A DNA stretch of 64,000 nucleotides from Methyloversatilis discipulorum (lineage in GTDB: Bacteria > Pseudomonadota > Gammaproteobacteria > Burkholderiales > Rhodocyclaceae): positions 1 through 64,000 of the forward strand of contig NZ_ARVV01000001.1 in the NCBI RefSeq assembly GCF_000385375.1, in the 5' to 3' direction. Below are positions 41,556 through 50,237 of this stretch, piece after piece. Each line of letters opens with the position of its first letter. The stretch's first letter is position 1. The notes below the pieces were generated by a model that saw only the letters and a list, made by a program, of their open reading frames with translations, did not search any database and was not told the origin of the DNA. The translations under genes and the position numbers were made by a program.

Positions 41556-41981
41556 ATGTCCGCCGCCACCTCGCTTGCAGGCAGCACGGCAGCGGCGGAC
41601 ACGCCCACCGCCTCCTCGCGCGAAAGAAGGCTCGTTGTGCACCCCTTGCGTCCCGGACTGTCACCCCTGCACCGCGTACCCGCCGGCATTCCGGTGCGTA
41701 CGCCGTGGCATCCGGGACGATTTCTTTCGCGCAATTTCCTCGAACCGCTCGGCATGTCGCAGAGCGAAGCCGCCCGCGCGCTCGGCATGTCGCGCCGCCG
41801 TCTGCACGAGATCGTGCATGGCCAGCGCGCGATGACGCCCGACACCGCCATCCGCTGCGCCCTGCTGTTCGGCACGGACGCCGCCTTCTGGCTGGCGCTG
41901 CAGTCCGCCTGGGACAGCTTCCACGCCTGGAAGGCGCTGCGCGCCACGCCTCACGCCACGCTCCCGCGCGGCGCTCACTGA
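41556..41981 (+). CDS. HigA-like XRE antidote-type HTH protein inside the hydrogenase operon
   Basis: 141 aa. Residues about 45-120 match HigA-type antidotes (HPGRFLSRNFLEPLGMSQSEAARALGMSRRRLHEIVHGQRAMT, given here as its key parts HPGRFL, LGMSQSEAA, RRRLHEIVHG; then DTAIRCALLFGTDAAFWLALQ). No HigB toxin gene accompanies it. It starts five bases after the hyaC stop and precedes hupD, so it is co-transcribed with the hydrogenase genes. It could be an operon regulator; function is not shown. Confidence 0.8.
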   Translation: MSAATSLAGSTAAADTPTASSRERRLVVHPLRPGLSPLHRVPAGIPVRTPWHPGRFLSRNFLEPLGMSQSEAARALGMSRRRLHEIVHGQRAMTPDTAIRCALLFGTDAAFWLALQSAWDSFHAWKALRATPHATLPRGAH

Positions 41982-42005
41982 TTTTTTCCGAAGGAAGGTC
42001 CGACC

Positions 42006-42680
42006 ATGAACCCGAATCCGTCCGGATGCAGCTGTCACCCACCCCGTGACAGCATCGTCGTGCTCGGCATCGGCAATGTGCTGTGGGCCGACGAAGGTTT
42101 CGGCGTGCGCTGCGTCGAAGCGCTGCAGCAGCGCGTCGAGTTCGACGGCGGCGCAGACGACGCCCCGGAGGTGCAGCTGATCGACGGCGGCACCCAGGGT
42201 CTCTATCTCGTGCAGCACGTGCAGGCGGCCGACTGCCTGCTCATCTTCGACGCCATCGACTACGGCCTCGAGCCTGGCACGCTCAAGTGCATCGCCAACG
42301 ACGACGTGCCGCGCTTCATGGGCGCGAAGAAGATGAGCCTGCACCAGACCGGCTTCCAGGAGGTGCTGATGCTGGCCCAGCTGACCGGCCAGTACCCGCG
42401 CGAAGTGCTGCTGATCGGCTGCCAGCCGGAAGAGCTGGAGGACTACGGCGGCAGCCTGCGGCCGTCGGTGCGCCGGGCGATGGACGATGCGCTGGCGCTC
42501 GGCCTGGACACGCTGCGCCGCTGGGGCGCGCGGCCGGTGCCGCGCACCACGCCGCTGACCGAGCGCGAATGCATCACCTTCGCCGAGCTCGAACTGACGC
42601 GCTACGAAGGCGAGCGTCCGCCGGAAGAGCTCGCCTGCCGCAGCGGCGACGCGCGCTTCTTTCCTTCGCTGGAGGGCTGA
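42006..42680 (+). CDS. hupD: Hydrogenase maturation endopeptidase
   Basis: 224 aa. Cleaves the C-terminal tail of HyaB after nickel insertion. The nickel-sensing residues are seen in GIGNVLWADEGFG, FDAIDYG and SLHQTGFQE. The 25-residue C-terminal extension (CRSGDARFFPSLEG end) is longer than minimal HyaD. Located just after the HigA-like gene; HyaD/HoxM synonym. Confidence 0.94.
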   Translation: MNPNPSGCSCHPPRDSIVVLGIGNVLWADEGFGVRCVEALQQRVEFDGGADDAPEVQLIDGGTQGLYLVQHVQAADCLLIFDAIDYGLEPGTLKCIANDDVPRFMGAKKMSLHQTGFQEVLMLAQLTGQYPREVLLIGCQPEELEDYGGSLRPSVRRAMDDALALGLDTLRRWGARPVPRTTPLTERECITFAELELTRYEGERPPEELACRSGDARFFPSLEG

Positions 42681-42683
42681 GCC

Positions 42684-43037
42684 GTGTGTCTGGGCATACC
42701 GATGCAGGTGATGGCTGTCGAACCGGGCCACGCGCGCTGCGTGGGCCGGCTCGGCCTGCGCCGCGTGCGCACTGCGCTGGTCGGCGACGTCGCGGTCGGT
42801 GACTGGCTGCTGGTCTTCCTCGACAGCGCGCAGGAACGCATTGCGGTCGAGCGGGCGCAGGAGATCGACGCCACGCTGGACCTGATCGAATCCGTCATGC
42901 AGGGCGAGGCCGGTGACGGCGCTGCCGCCTTCGCACTGCCGTCGGCAATGAGCAGCGAACAACTGCGGGCGCTGTCCGGCGCCCGCGCGGAAGCGAACGA
43001 CACGACGCAGGACAACACGCAGGGAGAAATCGCATGA
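42684..43037 (+). CDS. hupF: HypC/HupF-family hydrogenase chaperone
   Basis: 117 aa from GTG 42684 (MCLGIPMQV). The N-terminal Cys2 binds the large-subunit precursor and Fe(CN)2CO unit. Longer than the housekeeping HypC at 48.9 kb, with a C-terminal tail rich in acidic residues. In bacteria with both, HupF works with the uptake hydrogenase, protecting it under oxygen. Starts three bases after hupD and overlaps hupG by four bases. Confidence 0.9.
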   Translation: MCLGIPMQVMAVEPGHARCVGRLGLRRVRTALVGDVAVGDWLLVFLDSAQERIAVERAQEIDATLDLIESVMQGEAGDGAAAFALPSAMSSEQLRALSGARAEANDTTQDNTQGEIA

Positions 43038-43540
43038 GCATCGAAATTGCATCAACGGAGGCGCTGGTCACGCTGCCGGTCGCCGCGCCGGCCACTCAGT
43101 CGACCACTTCCTCGCCGCTGATCGACCGGCTGGTCAGTGCGCACGGCGCGACCTGGCTCACCGCCGACAATGTCGCCGACTGGGCGGCCGCCGGCGGCGA
43201 CCGCGTCATCCTGCTCGCCGGCGACCCGGTGCGCTTCCCCGAAGCGCTCGACGTCGCGGTCGTGCTGCCCGAACTGCGCCAGCATTTCGCGCAGCGCTTC
43301 GCCGTCGGCGTCGCCACCCGCGAACACGAGGACGCCATCGCCAAGCGCTACGGCTCGATCCGCTGGCCGGCGCTGGTGTTCGTGCGCGACGGCCAGTACG
43401 TCACCGTGCTGTCCGGCATGCTCGACTGGGATGTCTATGTCGAGCGCGTCGCCGAAGCGCTGGCGATGCCCGCGTCGCGCGCACCCACCATAGGCATCCC
43501 GGTGCGCAATGGCAGCGCATCCGATTCTTCCTGTCACTGA
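43034..43540 (+). CDS. hupG: Thioredoxin-like hydrogenase accessory protein HupG/HyaE
   Basis: 168 aa. HyaE-type thioredoxin fold without a redox CxxC: VILLAGDPVRFPEALDVAVVLPEL and RYGSIRWPALVFVRDGQYV are typical. It acts as a small-subunit chaperone that checks Tat export of HyaA. ATG 43034 overlaps the hupF stop. Confidence 0.9.
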   Translation: MSIEIASTEALVTLPVAAPATQSTTSSPLIDRLVSAHGATWLTADNVADWAAAGGDRVILLAGDPVRFPEALDVAVVLPELRQHFAQRFAVGVATREHEDAIAKRYGSIRWPALVFVRDGQYVTVLSGMLDWDVYVERVAEALAMPASRAPTIGIPVRNGSASDSSCH

Positions 43541-43554
43541 GCGGAGTACGGCAC

Positions 43555-44430
43555 GTGAAAGAGTTTCCCGCATTTCCCATTCCGGTTGCGGTCATCGGCC
43601 CCGGCACCCAGGTCGAGGACGAAACGCTGCAGTACATCAACATGCCGCAGGGCATGGAAACCTTCCGTCCGCCCATCCTGCCCGAGCCGGAAGAGCTGGT
43701 CGGCCACGAGCAGGCGCATCTGGCGCTGCGCGACGTGCTGGCCTGCCTCGGCGCCACCCGCAACGACGGCCGCAACCGCAGCATCGACCTGACCCGGCTG
43801 CCGGCCGAGGACCTGAAGCTTATCAATCAGGTCATGGGCGAGGGCGAGGTGAGTGCGCAGGTGCGCACCGAAGGCGACGCCGCGCACCACGTGGCGGTGC
43901 AGGAGTCGGTGTTCGCCGGCGTCTGGCGCGTCATCGTCAGCGACGACGGCCGGGTCGTGTCCGACACGATAGAGGTCGGCGCCATACCGCAGGTGCTGCG
44001 CACCTCGGCTGCCGACGATCTGTGGTTCACCGTACCGCGCTGGCAGGGTGCGCTGCCGCCCAATGTGCAGAACGCGCCGGCGCTGCTGGCCGAGATCGAG
44101 GACCAGTGGCGCGGCTGGAAGCCGGGCAAGCCGGCGCACGTCGTGAATCTGACGCTGCTGCCGATGTCGAACGAGGACATCGGCTTCATGGACCACCACC
44201 TCGGCACCGGCCGCGTGCTCATCCTGTCGCGCGGCTACGGCAACTGCCGCATCACCAACACGCGTGTGCCCAATACCTGGCGCGTCGTCTATTACAACTC
44301 GCAGGACGTGGTCATCCTGAACACGGTGGAAGTGACCGCGCTGCCGGAAGTCGCGATGGCGGCGAAGGAGGATCTCGAGGATTCATTCGAGCGTCTGACC
44401 GAGGTGCTGGCCTGGGTGGAAGGCGACTGA
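43555..44430 (+). CDS. hupH: Hydrogenase expression/formation protein HupH/HyaF
   Basis: 291 aa from GTG 43555. Typical stretches: FPAFPIPVAVIGPGTQ, QYINMPQGMETF, FMDHHLGTGRVLILSRGYGNCRI and NTWRVVYYNSQDVVILNT. Needed for assembling the uptake hydrogenase, probably on the small subunit with HupG; mechanism uncertain in the literature as I know it. Confidence 0.92.
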   Translation: MKEFPAFPIPVAVIGPGTQVEDETLQYINMPQGMETFRPPILPEPEELVGHEQAHLALRDVLACLGATRNDGRNRSIDLTRLPAEDLKLINQVMGEGEVSAQVRTEGDAAHHVAVQESVFAGVWRVIVSDDGRVVSDTIEVGAIPQVLRTSAADDLWFTVPRWQGALPPNVQNAPALLAEIEDQWRGWKPGKPAHVVNLTLLPMSNEDIGFMDHHLGTGRVLILSRGYGNCRITNTRVPNTWRVVYYNSQDVVILNTVEVTALPEVAMAAKEDLEDSFERLTEVLAWVEGD

Positions 44431-44432
44431 TC

Positions 44433-44654
44433 ATGTCGGCGAACGTGCGCTTCGAAGGCAGCTATCTCGGCGACGCCGGCAAGTTGCCGGACAATGCGAA
44501 GCTCGAATGCAAGATCTGCTGGTGGGTGTACGACCCGCAGCAGGGCGACCCGGTGTGGCAGATTGCGCCGGGCACCGCATTCACCGACCTGCCGCCGCAC
44601 TGGCGCTGCCCGCAGTGCGACGGCGATGCCGACCAGTTCATGGTGATCGACTGA
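44433..44654 (+). CDS. hupI: Rubredoxin-type hydrogenase accessory protein
   Basis: 73 aa with two CxxC-type knuckles: CKICWWVYDP and CPQCDGDADQF, the single-iron rubredoxin site. HupI/HoxR protects or matures the small subunit cluster under oxygen and is found with O2-tolerant hydrogenases. It starts right at the hupH stop. Confidence 0.94.
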   Translation: MSANVRFEGSYLGDAGKLPDNAKLECKICWWVYDPQQGDPVWQIAPGTAFTDLPPHWRCPQCDGDADQFMVID

Positions 44655-44682
44655 GCTTGATCGCCGCACGAGACCCGCAGAC

Positions 44683-45198
44683 ATGACCGACCCGATGCTC
44701 GCCTACCGCCTCAGCGCCCTCGAAGCGCTGTTCCGTCAGATCGCAGACACCCGCATGGCCGGGCTGCCGATCATGAACGAGGCGTTGCGCGTCGAGCTGG
44801 TCGGTTTCGAGCTGTGTGCGTCGGAGCCCGACCTGCCGGCGGCGGCGAGCGGGGTACTGGTGACGCCGTGGTTCATGAACCTGCTGCGCCTGCCGCTGGC
44901 ACGCGAGGACGAGCTCGGCCGTGTCGGTGTCACGCGCCGGCTGGCGCTCGGGCGCGAGCGCTTCGACTTCATCGGCGCGCACGAGGCCGCCATCGGCACC
45001 TTCGACGCCTGTTCGCTGTTCTCGCCGATGTTCGATTTCGCGTCGCAGGACACCGCCGTCGCCACCGCGCAGGCGGTGCTCGCGCGGCTGCGCGAACCGC
45101 TGCCCGAGGTGGCGACGGGTGCGGCGAAGGACGCGGCGGAACAGCCGGAACGACCGGCCCGCCGCGGCTTCCTGTTCGGGCGGAGCCGCACGCCATGA
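44683..45198 (+). CDS. hupJ: HybE-family hydrogenase assembly chaperone
   Basis: 171 aa. ADTRMAGLPIMNEALRVE, TPWFMNLLRLP and GSCSLFSPMFDFA-like text (here DACSLFSPMFDF) match HupJ/HybE/HoxT. It helps join small and large subunits. The C-terminal tail is Arg-rich (RRGFLFGRSRTP). The hupK start overlaps its stop. Confidence 0.9.
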   Translation: MTDPMLAYRLSALEALFRQIADTRMAGLPIMNEALRVELVGFELCASEPDLPAAASGVLVTPWFMNLLRLPLAREDELGRVGVTRRLALGRERFDFIGAHEAAIGTFDACSLFSPMFDFASQDTAVATAQAVLARLREPLPEVATGAAKDAAEQPERPARRGFLFGRSRTP

Positions 45199-46274
45199 TG
45201 TCGCTGGACGCCCTGGCCGGCATGTTGCGCGTGCAACCGGGCGCCCCGCGCCCGGCCGCGCTGAGCGGCCAGCGTCCGGACTGGGCGGCACGGCTGGCTG
45301 TCGGTCGCCCGGCGCAGTCGCTGCCCGACCTGCTCGGTGCCGTTTTCAGCCTGTGCAGTCACGCGCACCGGCTGTGCGCCCGCGCCGCGGTCGATGCCGC
45401 GCAGGGCCGCGATGCGCCGCTGCCGGACACCTTGCGCGCCGAAACGCTGCGCGAGCACCTGCGCCGCATCCTGCTCGACTGGCCGGCGCTGCTGCCCGCC
45501 GGGCCGTCGGCTGAGGCGCCGCGCGCGCTGGCCGCCTGTCCGGCGCTGCGCGACGGCGCGTGCACCGACAACATCGCGGACTGGATGCAGCACCATCTGC
45601 TCGGCGTCGCACCGACGCAGTGGCTGGCGGCGTTCGAGCGGGCACCGCAACAGGCCTTTGCCGACTGGCGCGACGCAGGTCAGACCTGGCTCGCCAGCGG
45701 GCTGCGCGACAGCGCCGCGCTGGCCGACGCCCCGCTCGCCGCGGCGCCGCCGCTGCATGTGCACGCCAGTGACACCGGCCTGCGCTCGCTGGCCGCAGCA
45801 ATGAAGCAGGACCCCGCTTTCACCCGTCGCCCGCGCATCGACGGGGCCTGTGCCGAAACCGGCTGCTGGACGCGGCTGGCCGATTCCGCGCTGGCGCGTT
45901 CGGCGTCCGATCGCTTCGCCGCGCGGCTGGCCGAGCTGGTGCGTCTCGCGCTGCCCCGCGGCGAAGGCCGGCTGCGCAACGGCCGCATCGCGCTGGCGCC
46001 GGGCGAGGGGCTGGCCTGGGCGGAAATGGCGCGCGGTCTGCTCGTGCATCACGTGCTGCTGGACGGTCACGGCGACGACGCGCGCATTGCCGCCTGCCAC
46101 GTGCTGGCGCCGACTGAATGGAATTTCGATGCCGACGGCGCGGTGGCCGCCGCGCTCGAAAAGCTGGACCCGGCGGCACCCGACTGTGCGCGTCGCGTCG
46201 CGCTGCTGATGGCCGCCTACGACCCCTGTGTGCGCTACGAGGTGGCGGGTGTGCGGGAGGCGGCCCATGCATGA
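45195..46274 (+). CDS. hupK: HupK/HoxV-type large-subunit-like hydrogenase scaffold
   Basis: 359 aa. HupK proteins resemble a shortened large subunit and act as a scaffold for Fe(CN)2CO assembly. Here the C-terminal AYDPCVRYEV keeps the DPC motif in place of DPCxxC, while the N-terminal RxCGxC pair is absent. Two ATGs (45195 and 45198) adjoin, the first overlapping the hupJ stop. It overlaps hypA by eight bases. Confidence 0.85.
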   Translation: MMSLDALAGMLRVQPGAPRPAALSGQRPDWAARLAVGRPAQSLPDLLGAVFSLCSHAHRLCARAAVDAAQGRDAPLPDTLRAETLREHLRRILLDWPALLPAGPSAEAPRALAACPALRDGACTDNIADWMQHHLLGVAPTQWLAAFERAPQQAFADWRDAGQTWLASGLRDSAALADAPLAAAPPLHVHASDTGLRSLAAAMKQDPAFTRRPRIDGACAETGCWTRLADSALARSASDRFAARLAELVRLALPRGEGRLRNGRIALAPGEGLAWAEMARGLLVHHVLLDGHGDDARIAACHVLAPTEWNFDADGAVAAALEKLDPAAPDCARRVALLMAAYDPCVRYEVAGVREAAHA

Positions 46275-46611
46275 AGCCAGCCTGGCCGGCGGCATCCTGC
46301 AGCTGGTCGAACGCACCGCCGAACGCGAGCGTTTCGCCCGCGTCACGCATCTGCGGCTGGAGGCGGGCCAGCTGGCCGGCGTCGAGTCGCGCGCGCTGCG
46401 CTTCGCGCTCGAAGCCATCGCCCCGGGCACGCTGCTCGACGGCGCGCGCATCGACATCGACGAACCGCCGGGCGAAGCCTGGTGCATGGACTGCAGCCTC
46501 ACCGTGCAGATCGCGCAGCGCGGCGACCCGTGTGCGCACTGCGGCGGCTACCGGCTGCAGCCGACCGGCGGCACCGAACTGAAGGTGATCGACATGCAGG
46601 TAGAGGACTGA
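46267..46611 (+). CDS. hypA: Hydrogenase nickel incorporation protein HypA
   Basis: 114 aa. N-terminal MHEASL gives the nickel-binding His2; the zinc knuckle uses CMDC and CAHC. Delivers nickel with HypB. Normal length. ATG 46267 overlaps the end of hupK. A REP-like pair follows before hypB. Confidence 0.94.
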   Translation: MHEASLAGGILQLVERTAERERFARVTHLRLEAGQLAGVESRALRFALEAIAPGTLLDGARIDIDEPPGEAWCMDCSLTVQIAQRGDPCAHCGGYRLQPTGGTELKVIDMQVED

Positions 46612-46626
46612 GAGCTGGTCTGGATT

Positions 46627-46715
46627 CTGTAGGAGCGAGCTTGCTCGCGATAGGGCGGCTGCACGGCACCGCGGGTTTTCTCGCATCGCATCGCGAGCAA
46701 GCTCGCTCCCACAGG
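46627..46715. repeat. REP-like palindrome pair F between hypA and hypB
   Basis: GTAGGAG-CGAGC-TT-GCTCG copy at about 46629-46650 faces an inverted GCGAGC-AA-GCTCGC copy at about 46691-46714. It interrupts the otherwise tightly packed operon and could fold into an mRNA structure. Confidence 0.85.
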
Positions 46716-46760
46716 AAATTGAGACCCGGCGTGGACCGGGCAAGGACGGAGGAGATCGAT

Positions 46761-47729
46761 ATGTGCGTAGTGTGCGGATGTGCCGGAGACGGCAGCCAGG
46801 TGACGATGGAGGGGCACGGGCACGCCCATCCGCCCAGTCCCTATTCACCCGCCGCGCGGCGGGTGAAGTCCGGTGCGCCGGCGATCCGCCGGGCGGAAGT
46901 GGCGCAGGCGGAGGCCTCGCACGTCGCGGTCGACCCGGCCAGCGGCGACCTGCATTTCGGCGCCGGTGCGGCCAAGGTGTCGGTGCCCGGCATGAGCCAG
47001 GCGCGCGCGATCCGGCTCGAAACCGACATCCTCGGCGAGAACGACCGCGTCGCCGCGCAGAACCGCGCGCAGTTCGCGGCGCACGGCGTGACCGCACTGA
47101 ATTTCGTGTCCAGCCCCGGCTCCGGCAAGACCACGCTGCTGTGCGCGACCATCGAAGCGCTGAAGACGCGTGCGCCCGGACTGCCGGTGGCGGTGATCGA
47201 GGGTGACCAGCAGACCTCTTTCGACGCCGACCGCATCCGCGCCACCGGCGCGCCGGCGCTGCAGGTGAATACCGGCAAGGGCTGTCACCTCGACGCACCG
47301 ATGGTGGCCGAAGCCTTCGCCCGCCTGCATCGGCACGATCACGGTGAGGAGCGCAGCCTGCTGTTCATCGAGAACGTCGGCAACCTCGTCTGCCCGGCCA
47401 TGTGGGATCTGGGCGAGGCGGCCAAGGTGGCTATCCTGTCGGTCACCGAGGGTGAGGACAAGCCGCTGAAGTACCCGGACATGTTCGCCGCCAGTGCGCT
47501 GATGCTGGTGAACAAGATCGACCTGCTGCCCTACCTGAACTTCGACGTCGAGCGCTGCATCGCCTTCGCGCGCCGCGTCAATCCGGCCATCGAGGTGATC
47601 CGGGTGTCGGCCACCACCGGCGAAGGCATGGCCGACTGGCTGAGCTGGATCGAATCGCGACTGAAGGCCGACGCCGTGGCCGGCCTGCGGGCTGGCATCG
47701 ACGACATCGTGCGGAGCATCGCGTCATGA
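46761..47729 (+). CDS. hypB: Hydrogenase/urease nickel-incorporation GTPase HypB
   Basis: 322 aa. High-affinity metal motif MCVVCGC at the N-terminus, a short His-containing segment (EGHGHAH), then a G domain: [11 protein letters not shown] (P-loop), [13 protein letters not shown], the metal-site pattern GKGCHLDA, and NKIDLLPY. It inserts nickel with HypA. ATG 46761 follows GGAGGAGA. Confidence 0.96.
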   Translation: MCVVCGCAGDGSQVTMEGHGHAHPPSPYSPAARRVKSGAPAIRRAEVAQAEASHVAVDPASGDLHFGAGAAKVSVPGMSQARAIRLETDILGENDRVAAQNRAQFAAHGVTALNFVSSPGSGKTTLLCATIEALKTRAPGLPVAVIEGDQQTSFDADRIRATGAPALQVNTGKGCHLDAPMVAEAFARLHRHDHGEERSLLFIENVGNLVCPAMWDLGEAAKVAILSVTEGEDKPLKYPDMFAASALMLVNKIDLLPYLNFDVERCIAFARRVNPAIEVIRVSATTGEGMADWLSWIESRLKADAVAGLRAGIDDIVRSIAS

Positions 47730-48865
47730 GCCCCCGGCTCCCTACCGTGCTGGCGGCCGGCGCCTGGCTGAAGAACGCCGCCTGCCTGTTCGAGGATGGC
47801 CGCGCAGTCTGGTCGCCGATGCACGGCGATCTCGGCGACCCGGCCGCCTGCGTCGCGCTCGAACAGTCGCTCGACCATCTGCGCGCGCAGTCCTGTACGC
47901 CGATCGAGGCGATCGCGCATGACCTGCACCCGGACTTCTACAGCACGCATCTGGCCGTTGCGCTGGCCGACCGGCTCGGCGTGCCGGCCGTCGGCGTACA
48001 GCATCACCACGCGCACATCGCCGCCGTGATGGCCGAGCACGGCCTGACCGAACCGGTGGTCGGGCTGGCGCTGGACGGCGTCGGCCTCGGCACCGACGGC
48101 GTGGCCTGGGGCGGCGAACTGCTGTGGGTGGCGCCCGGCGACTGGCGCCGCCTCGGCCACCTGTGGCCGCTGCGCCTGGCCGGCGGCGACGTCGCCGCGC
48201 GCGAGCCCTGGCGCATGGCCGCGGCGGCAATGCAGACCCTGGGCCGCGGCGCCGACATCGAGGCGCGCTACACCGCCGCGGTCGGCGCGCAGGCCGCGCG
48301 CACCGTCGCCCGCATGCTGGACAGCGGCCTGAACAGCCCGCCCACCACCAGCACCGGCCGCTGGTTCGACGCCGCCGCCGGCGCGCTCGGTTTCAGCGTG
48401 CGCCAGTCGCACGAGGCCGAAGCCGCCATCGCACTCGAATCGGCAGCGAAGCGCTGGTTTGCCGCGCACGGCGAACCGACGCTGGACAGCGCCGTCGAGG
48501 TCGCCGGCGACAGCATGCTCGACCTGCGTCCGCTGCTCGCCCGCCTGCTTGACTGGCCGGACGGCAGTGCCGATGAAGCCGCTGCCTGGTTCCACCTGGC
48601 GCTGGCCGACGGCCTTGCGCAGTGGGCGATCAACGCCGCGCAGGCCACCCAGGTCGATACCGTCTGTCTCGGCGGCGGCTGTTTCATGAATGCGCTGCTG
48701 ACGCGCCGCGTCACGCTGCGGCTGCAGAGCCGCGGCCTGCGCGTGCTGCGGCCGCAGGCCACCTCCTGTGGCGACGCCGGTCTGGCGCTCGGCCAGGCGT
48801 GGGCGGTCGCGCAGCAGATCCATCTCGCACCCGGCGTGCTCACGGAGTCCCTGTCATGTGTCTAG
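47726..48865 (+). CDS. hypF: Short HypF (Kae1-like carbamoyltransferase domain only)
   Basis: 379 aa, about half of a full HypF (about 750 aa). It contains only the C-terminal Kae1-like part: [33 protein letters not shown] and [13 protein letters not shown]. The acylphosphatase, zinc-finger and YrdC domains are absent. Full HypF makes thiocarboxamide for HypE from carbamoyl phosphate. Ralstonia-type H2 oxidisers carry a similar shortened HypF in their hyp operon that still supports maturation, so this one may work too. ATG overlaps hypB. Confidence 0.9.
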   Translation: MSPRLPTVLAAGAWLKNAACLFEDGRAVWSPMHGDLGDPAACVALEQSLDHLRAQSCTPIEAIAHDLHPDFYSTHLAVALADRLGVPAVGVQHHHAHIAAVMAEHGLTEPVVGLALDGVGLGTDGVAWGGELLWVAPGDWRRLGHLWPLRLAGGDVAAREPWRMAAAAMQTLGRGADIEARYTAAVGAQAARTVARMLDSGLNSPPTTSTGRWFDAAAGALGFSVRQSHEAEAAIALESAAKRWFAAHGEPTLDSAVEVAGDSMLDLRPLLARLLDWPDGSADEAAAWFHLALADGLAQWAINAAQATQVDTVCLGGGCFMNALLTRRVTLRLQSRGLRVLRPQATSCGDAGLALGQAWAVAQQIHLAPGVLTESLSCV

Positions 48866-49098
48866 CCATTCCCGCCAAACTGGTCGAGCTGCGCGAGGAC
48901 GAACGCGCGGTGGTGAACCTCGGTGGCATCCGTAAGGAAGTGTCGATCGAACTGGTGCCCGAGGCGCAGGTCGGCGACTACGTCATCGTCCACGTCGGTC
49001 ACGCCATCGGCATGATCGACCCGGACGAGGCCGAGCGCACGCTGGCGCTGTTCGGCGAAATGTCGGCGGCGATGGCCGCGACGGAGTCCGCCGCATGA
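48856..49098 (+). CDS. hypC: Hydrogenase maturation chaperone HypC
   Basis: 80 aa, begins [12 protein letters not shown]; Cys2 carries the Fe(CN)2CO unit between HypD and the large-subunit precursor. Second HypC-family gene of the cluster besides hupF. Overlaps the short hypF and hypD. Confidence 0.96.
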   Translation: MCLAIPAKLVELREDERAVVNLGGIRKEVSIELVPEAQVGDYVIVHVGHAIGMIDPDEAERTLALFGEMSAAMAATESAA

Positions 49099-50237
49099 AA
49101 TACATCGACGAGTTCAGGGATGGTGATGTCGCCCGCAAGATCGCCGACCGCCTGGCCATTGAAGCGCGCGGTGAGCGCCAGTACAGCTTCATGGAGTTCT
49201 GCGGCGGCCACACGCACGCCATCTCGCGCTACGGCGTGAGCGAACTGCTGCCGGCCAATGTGCGGATGATTCACGGCCCCGGCTGTCCGGTCTGCGTGCT
49301 GCCGATCGGCCGCGTCGACATGGCGATCAAGCTGGCACTCGAACACGACGTCATTGTCTGCACCTACGGCGACACGATGCGCGTGCCGGCCTCCGACAGC
49401 CTGTCGCTGACCAAGGCGAAGGCGCGCGGCGGCGACATCCGCATGGTGTACTCGGCGGCCGACGCGCTCACCGTCGCGCGCGACAACCCGACGCGTCAGG
49501 TGGTGTTCTTCGCCATCGGCTTCGAAACGACGACGCCGCCGACTGCGCTGGCCATCCTGCGCGCGCAGCGCGAGGGGCTCAAGAATTTCAGCGTGCTGTG
49601 CTGCCACGTGCTGACGCCGTCCGCCATCACCCACATCCTGGAGTCACCGGAGGTGCGCCAGTACGGCACGGTGCCGATCGACGGTTTCATCGGCCCGGCG
49701 CACGTGAGCATCGTGATCGGCGCCGCACCCTACGAGCACTTCGCCGAGGAATACCGCAAGCCGGTGGTGATCGCCGGCTTCGAGCCGCTGGACGTGATGC
49801 AGGCCATCCTGATGCTGGTGCGTCAGGTGAACGAGGGCCGCGCTCACGTCGAGAACGAATTCACCCGTGCGGTCGACCGCGACGGCAATCTCGCCGCGCA
49901 GCAGAAGGTGTCGGAGGTGTTCGAACTGCGGCCCAGCTTCGAATGGCGCGGTCTGGGCGAAGTGCCTTACAGCGCGCTGAAGATCCGCCCGGCCTTCGCC
50001 GAATTCGACGCCGAGCGCCGTTTCGACGTCGGCTACCGGCCGGTGGCCGACAACAAGGCCTGCGAATGCGGCGCCATCCTGCGCGGCGTCAAGAAGCCGA
50101 CCGACTGCAAGATCTTCGGCACCGTGTGCACGCCGGAGAACCCGGTCGGCTCTTGCATGGTGTCGAGCGAGGGGGCGTGCGCGGCGCATTACGCGTACGG
50201 CCGGTTCAAGGACATTCCTGTCAAGGTGAGCGCATGA
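49095..50237 (+). CDS. hypD: Hydrogenase maturation scaffold HypD
   Basis: 380 aa iron-sulfur protein on which Fe(CN)2CO is built. Motifs: MEFCGGHTHAISRYG, IHGPGCPVCVLP, GFETTTPPTA, and the C-terminal cluster region CECGAILRG...CKIFGTVCTPENPVGSC. ATG 49095 overlaps the hypC stop. Confidence 0.97.
   Translation: MKYIDEFRDGDVARKIADRLAIEARGERQYSFMEFCGGHTHAISRYGVSELLPANVRMIHGPGCPVCVLPIGRVDMAIKLALEHDVIVCTYGDTMRVPASDSLSLTKAKARGGDIRMVYSAADALTVARDNPTRQVVFFAIGFETTTPPTALAILRAQREGLKNFSVLCCHVLTPSAITHILESPEVRQYGTVPIDGFIGPAHVSIVIGAAPYEHFAEEYRKPVVIAGFEPLDVMQAILMLVRQVNEGRAHVENEFTRAVDRDGNLAAQQKVSEVFELRPSFEWRGLGEVPYSALKIRPAFAEFDAERRFDVGYRPVADNKACECGAILRGVKKPTDCKIFGTVCTPENPVGSCMVSSEGACAAHYAYGRFKDIPVKVSA

Noticed and set aside
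41556..42680. HigA-like gene and hupD as a toxin-antitoxin pair
   Set aside because: hupD has clear hydrogenase endopeptidase motifs and no HigB-like gene is near.
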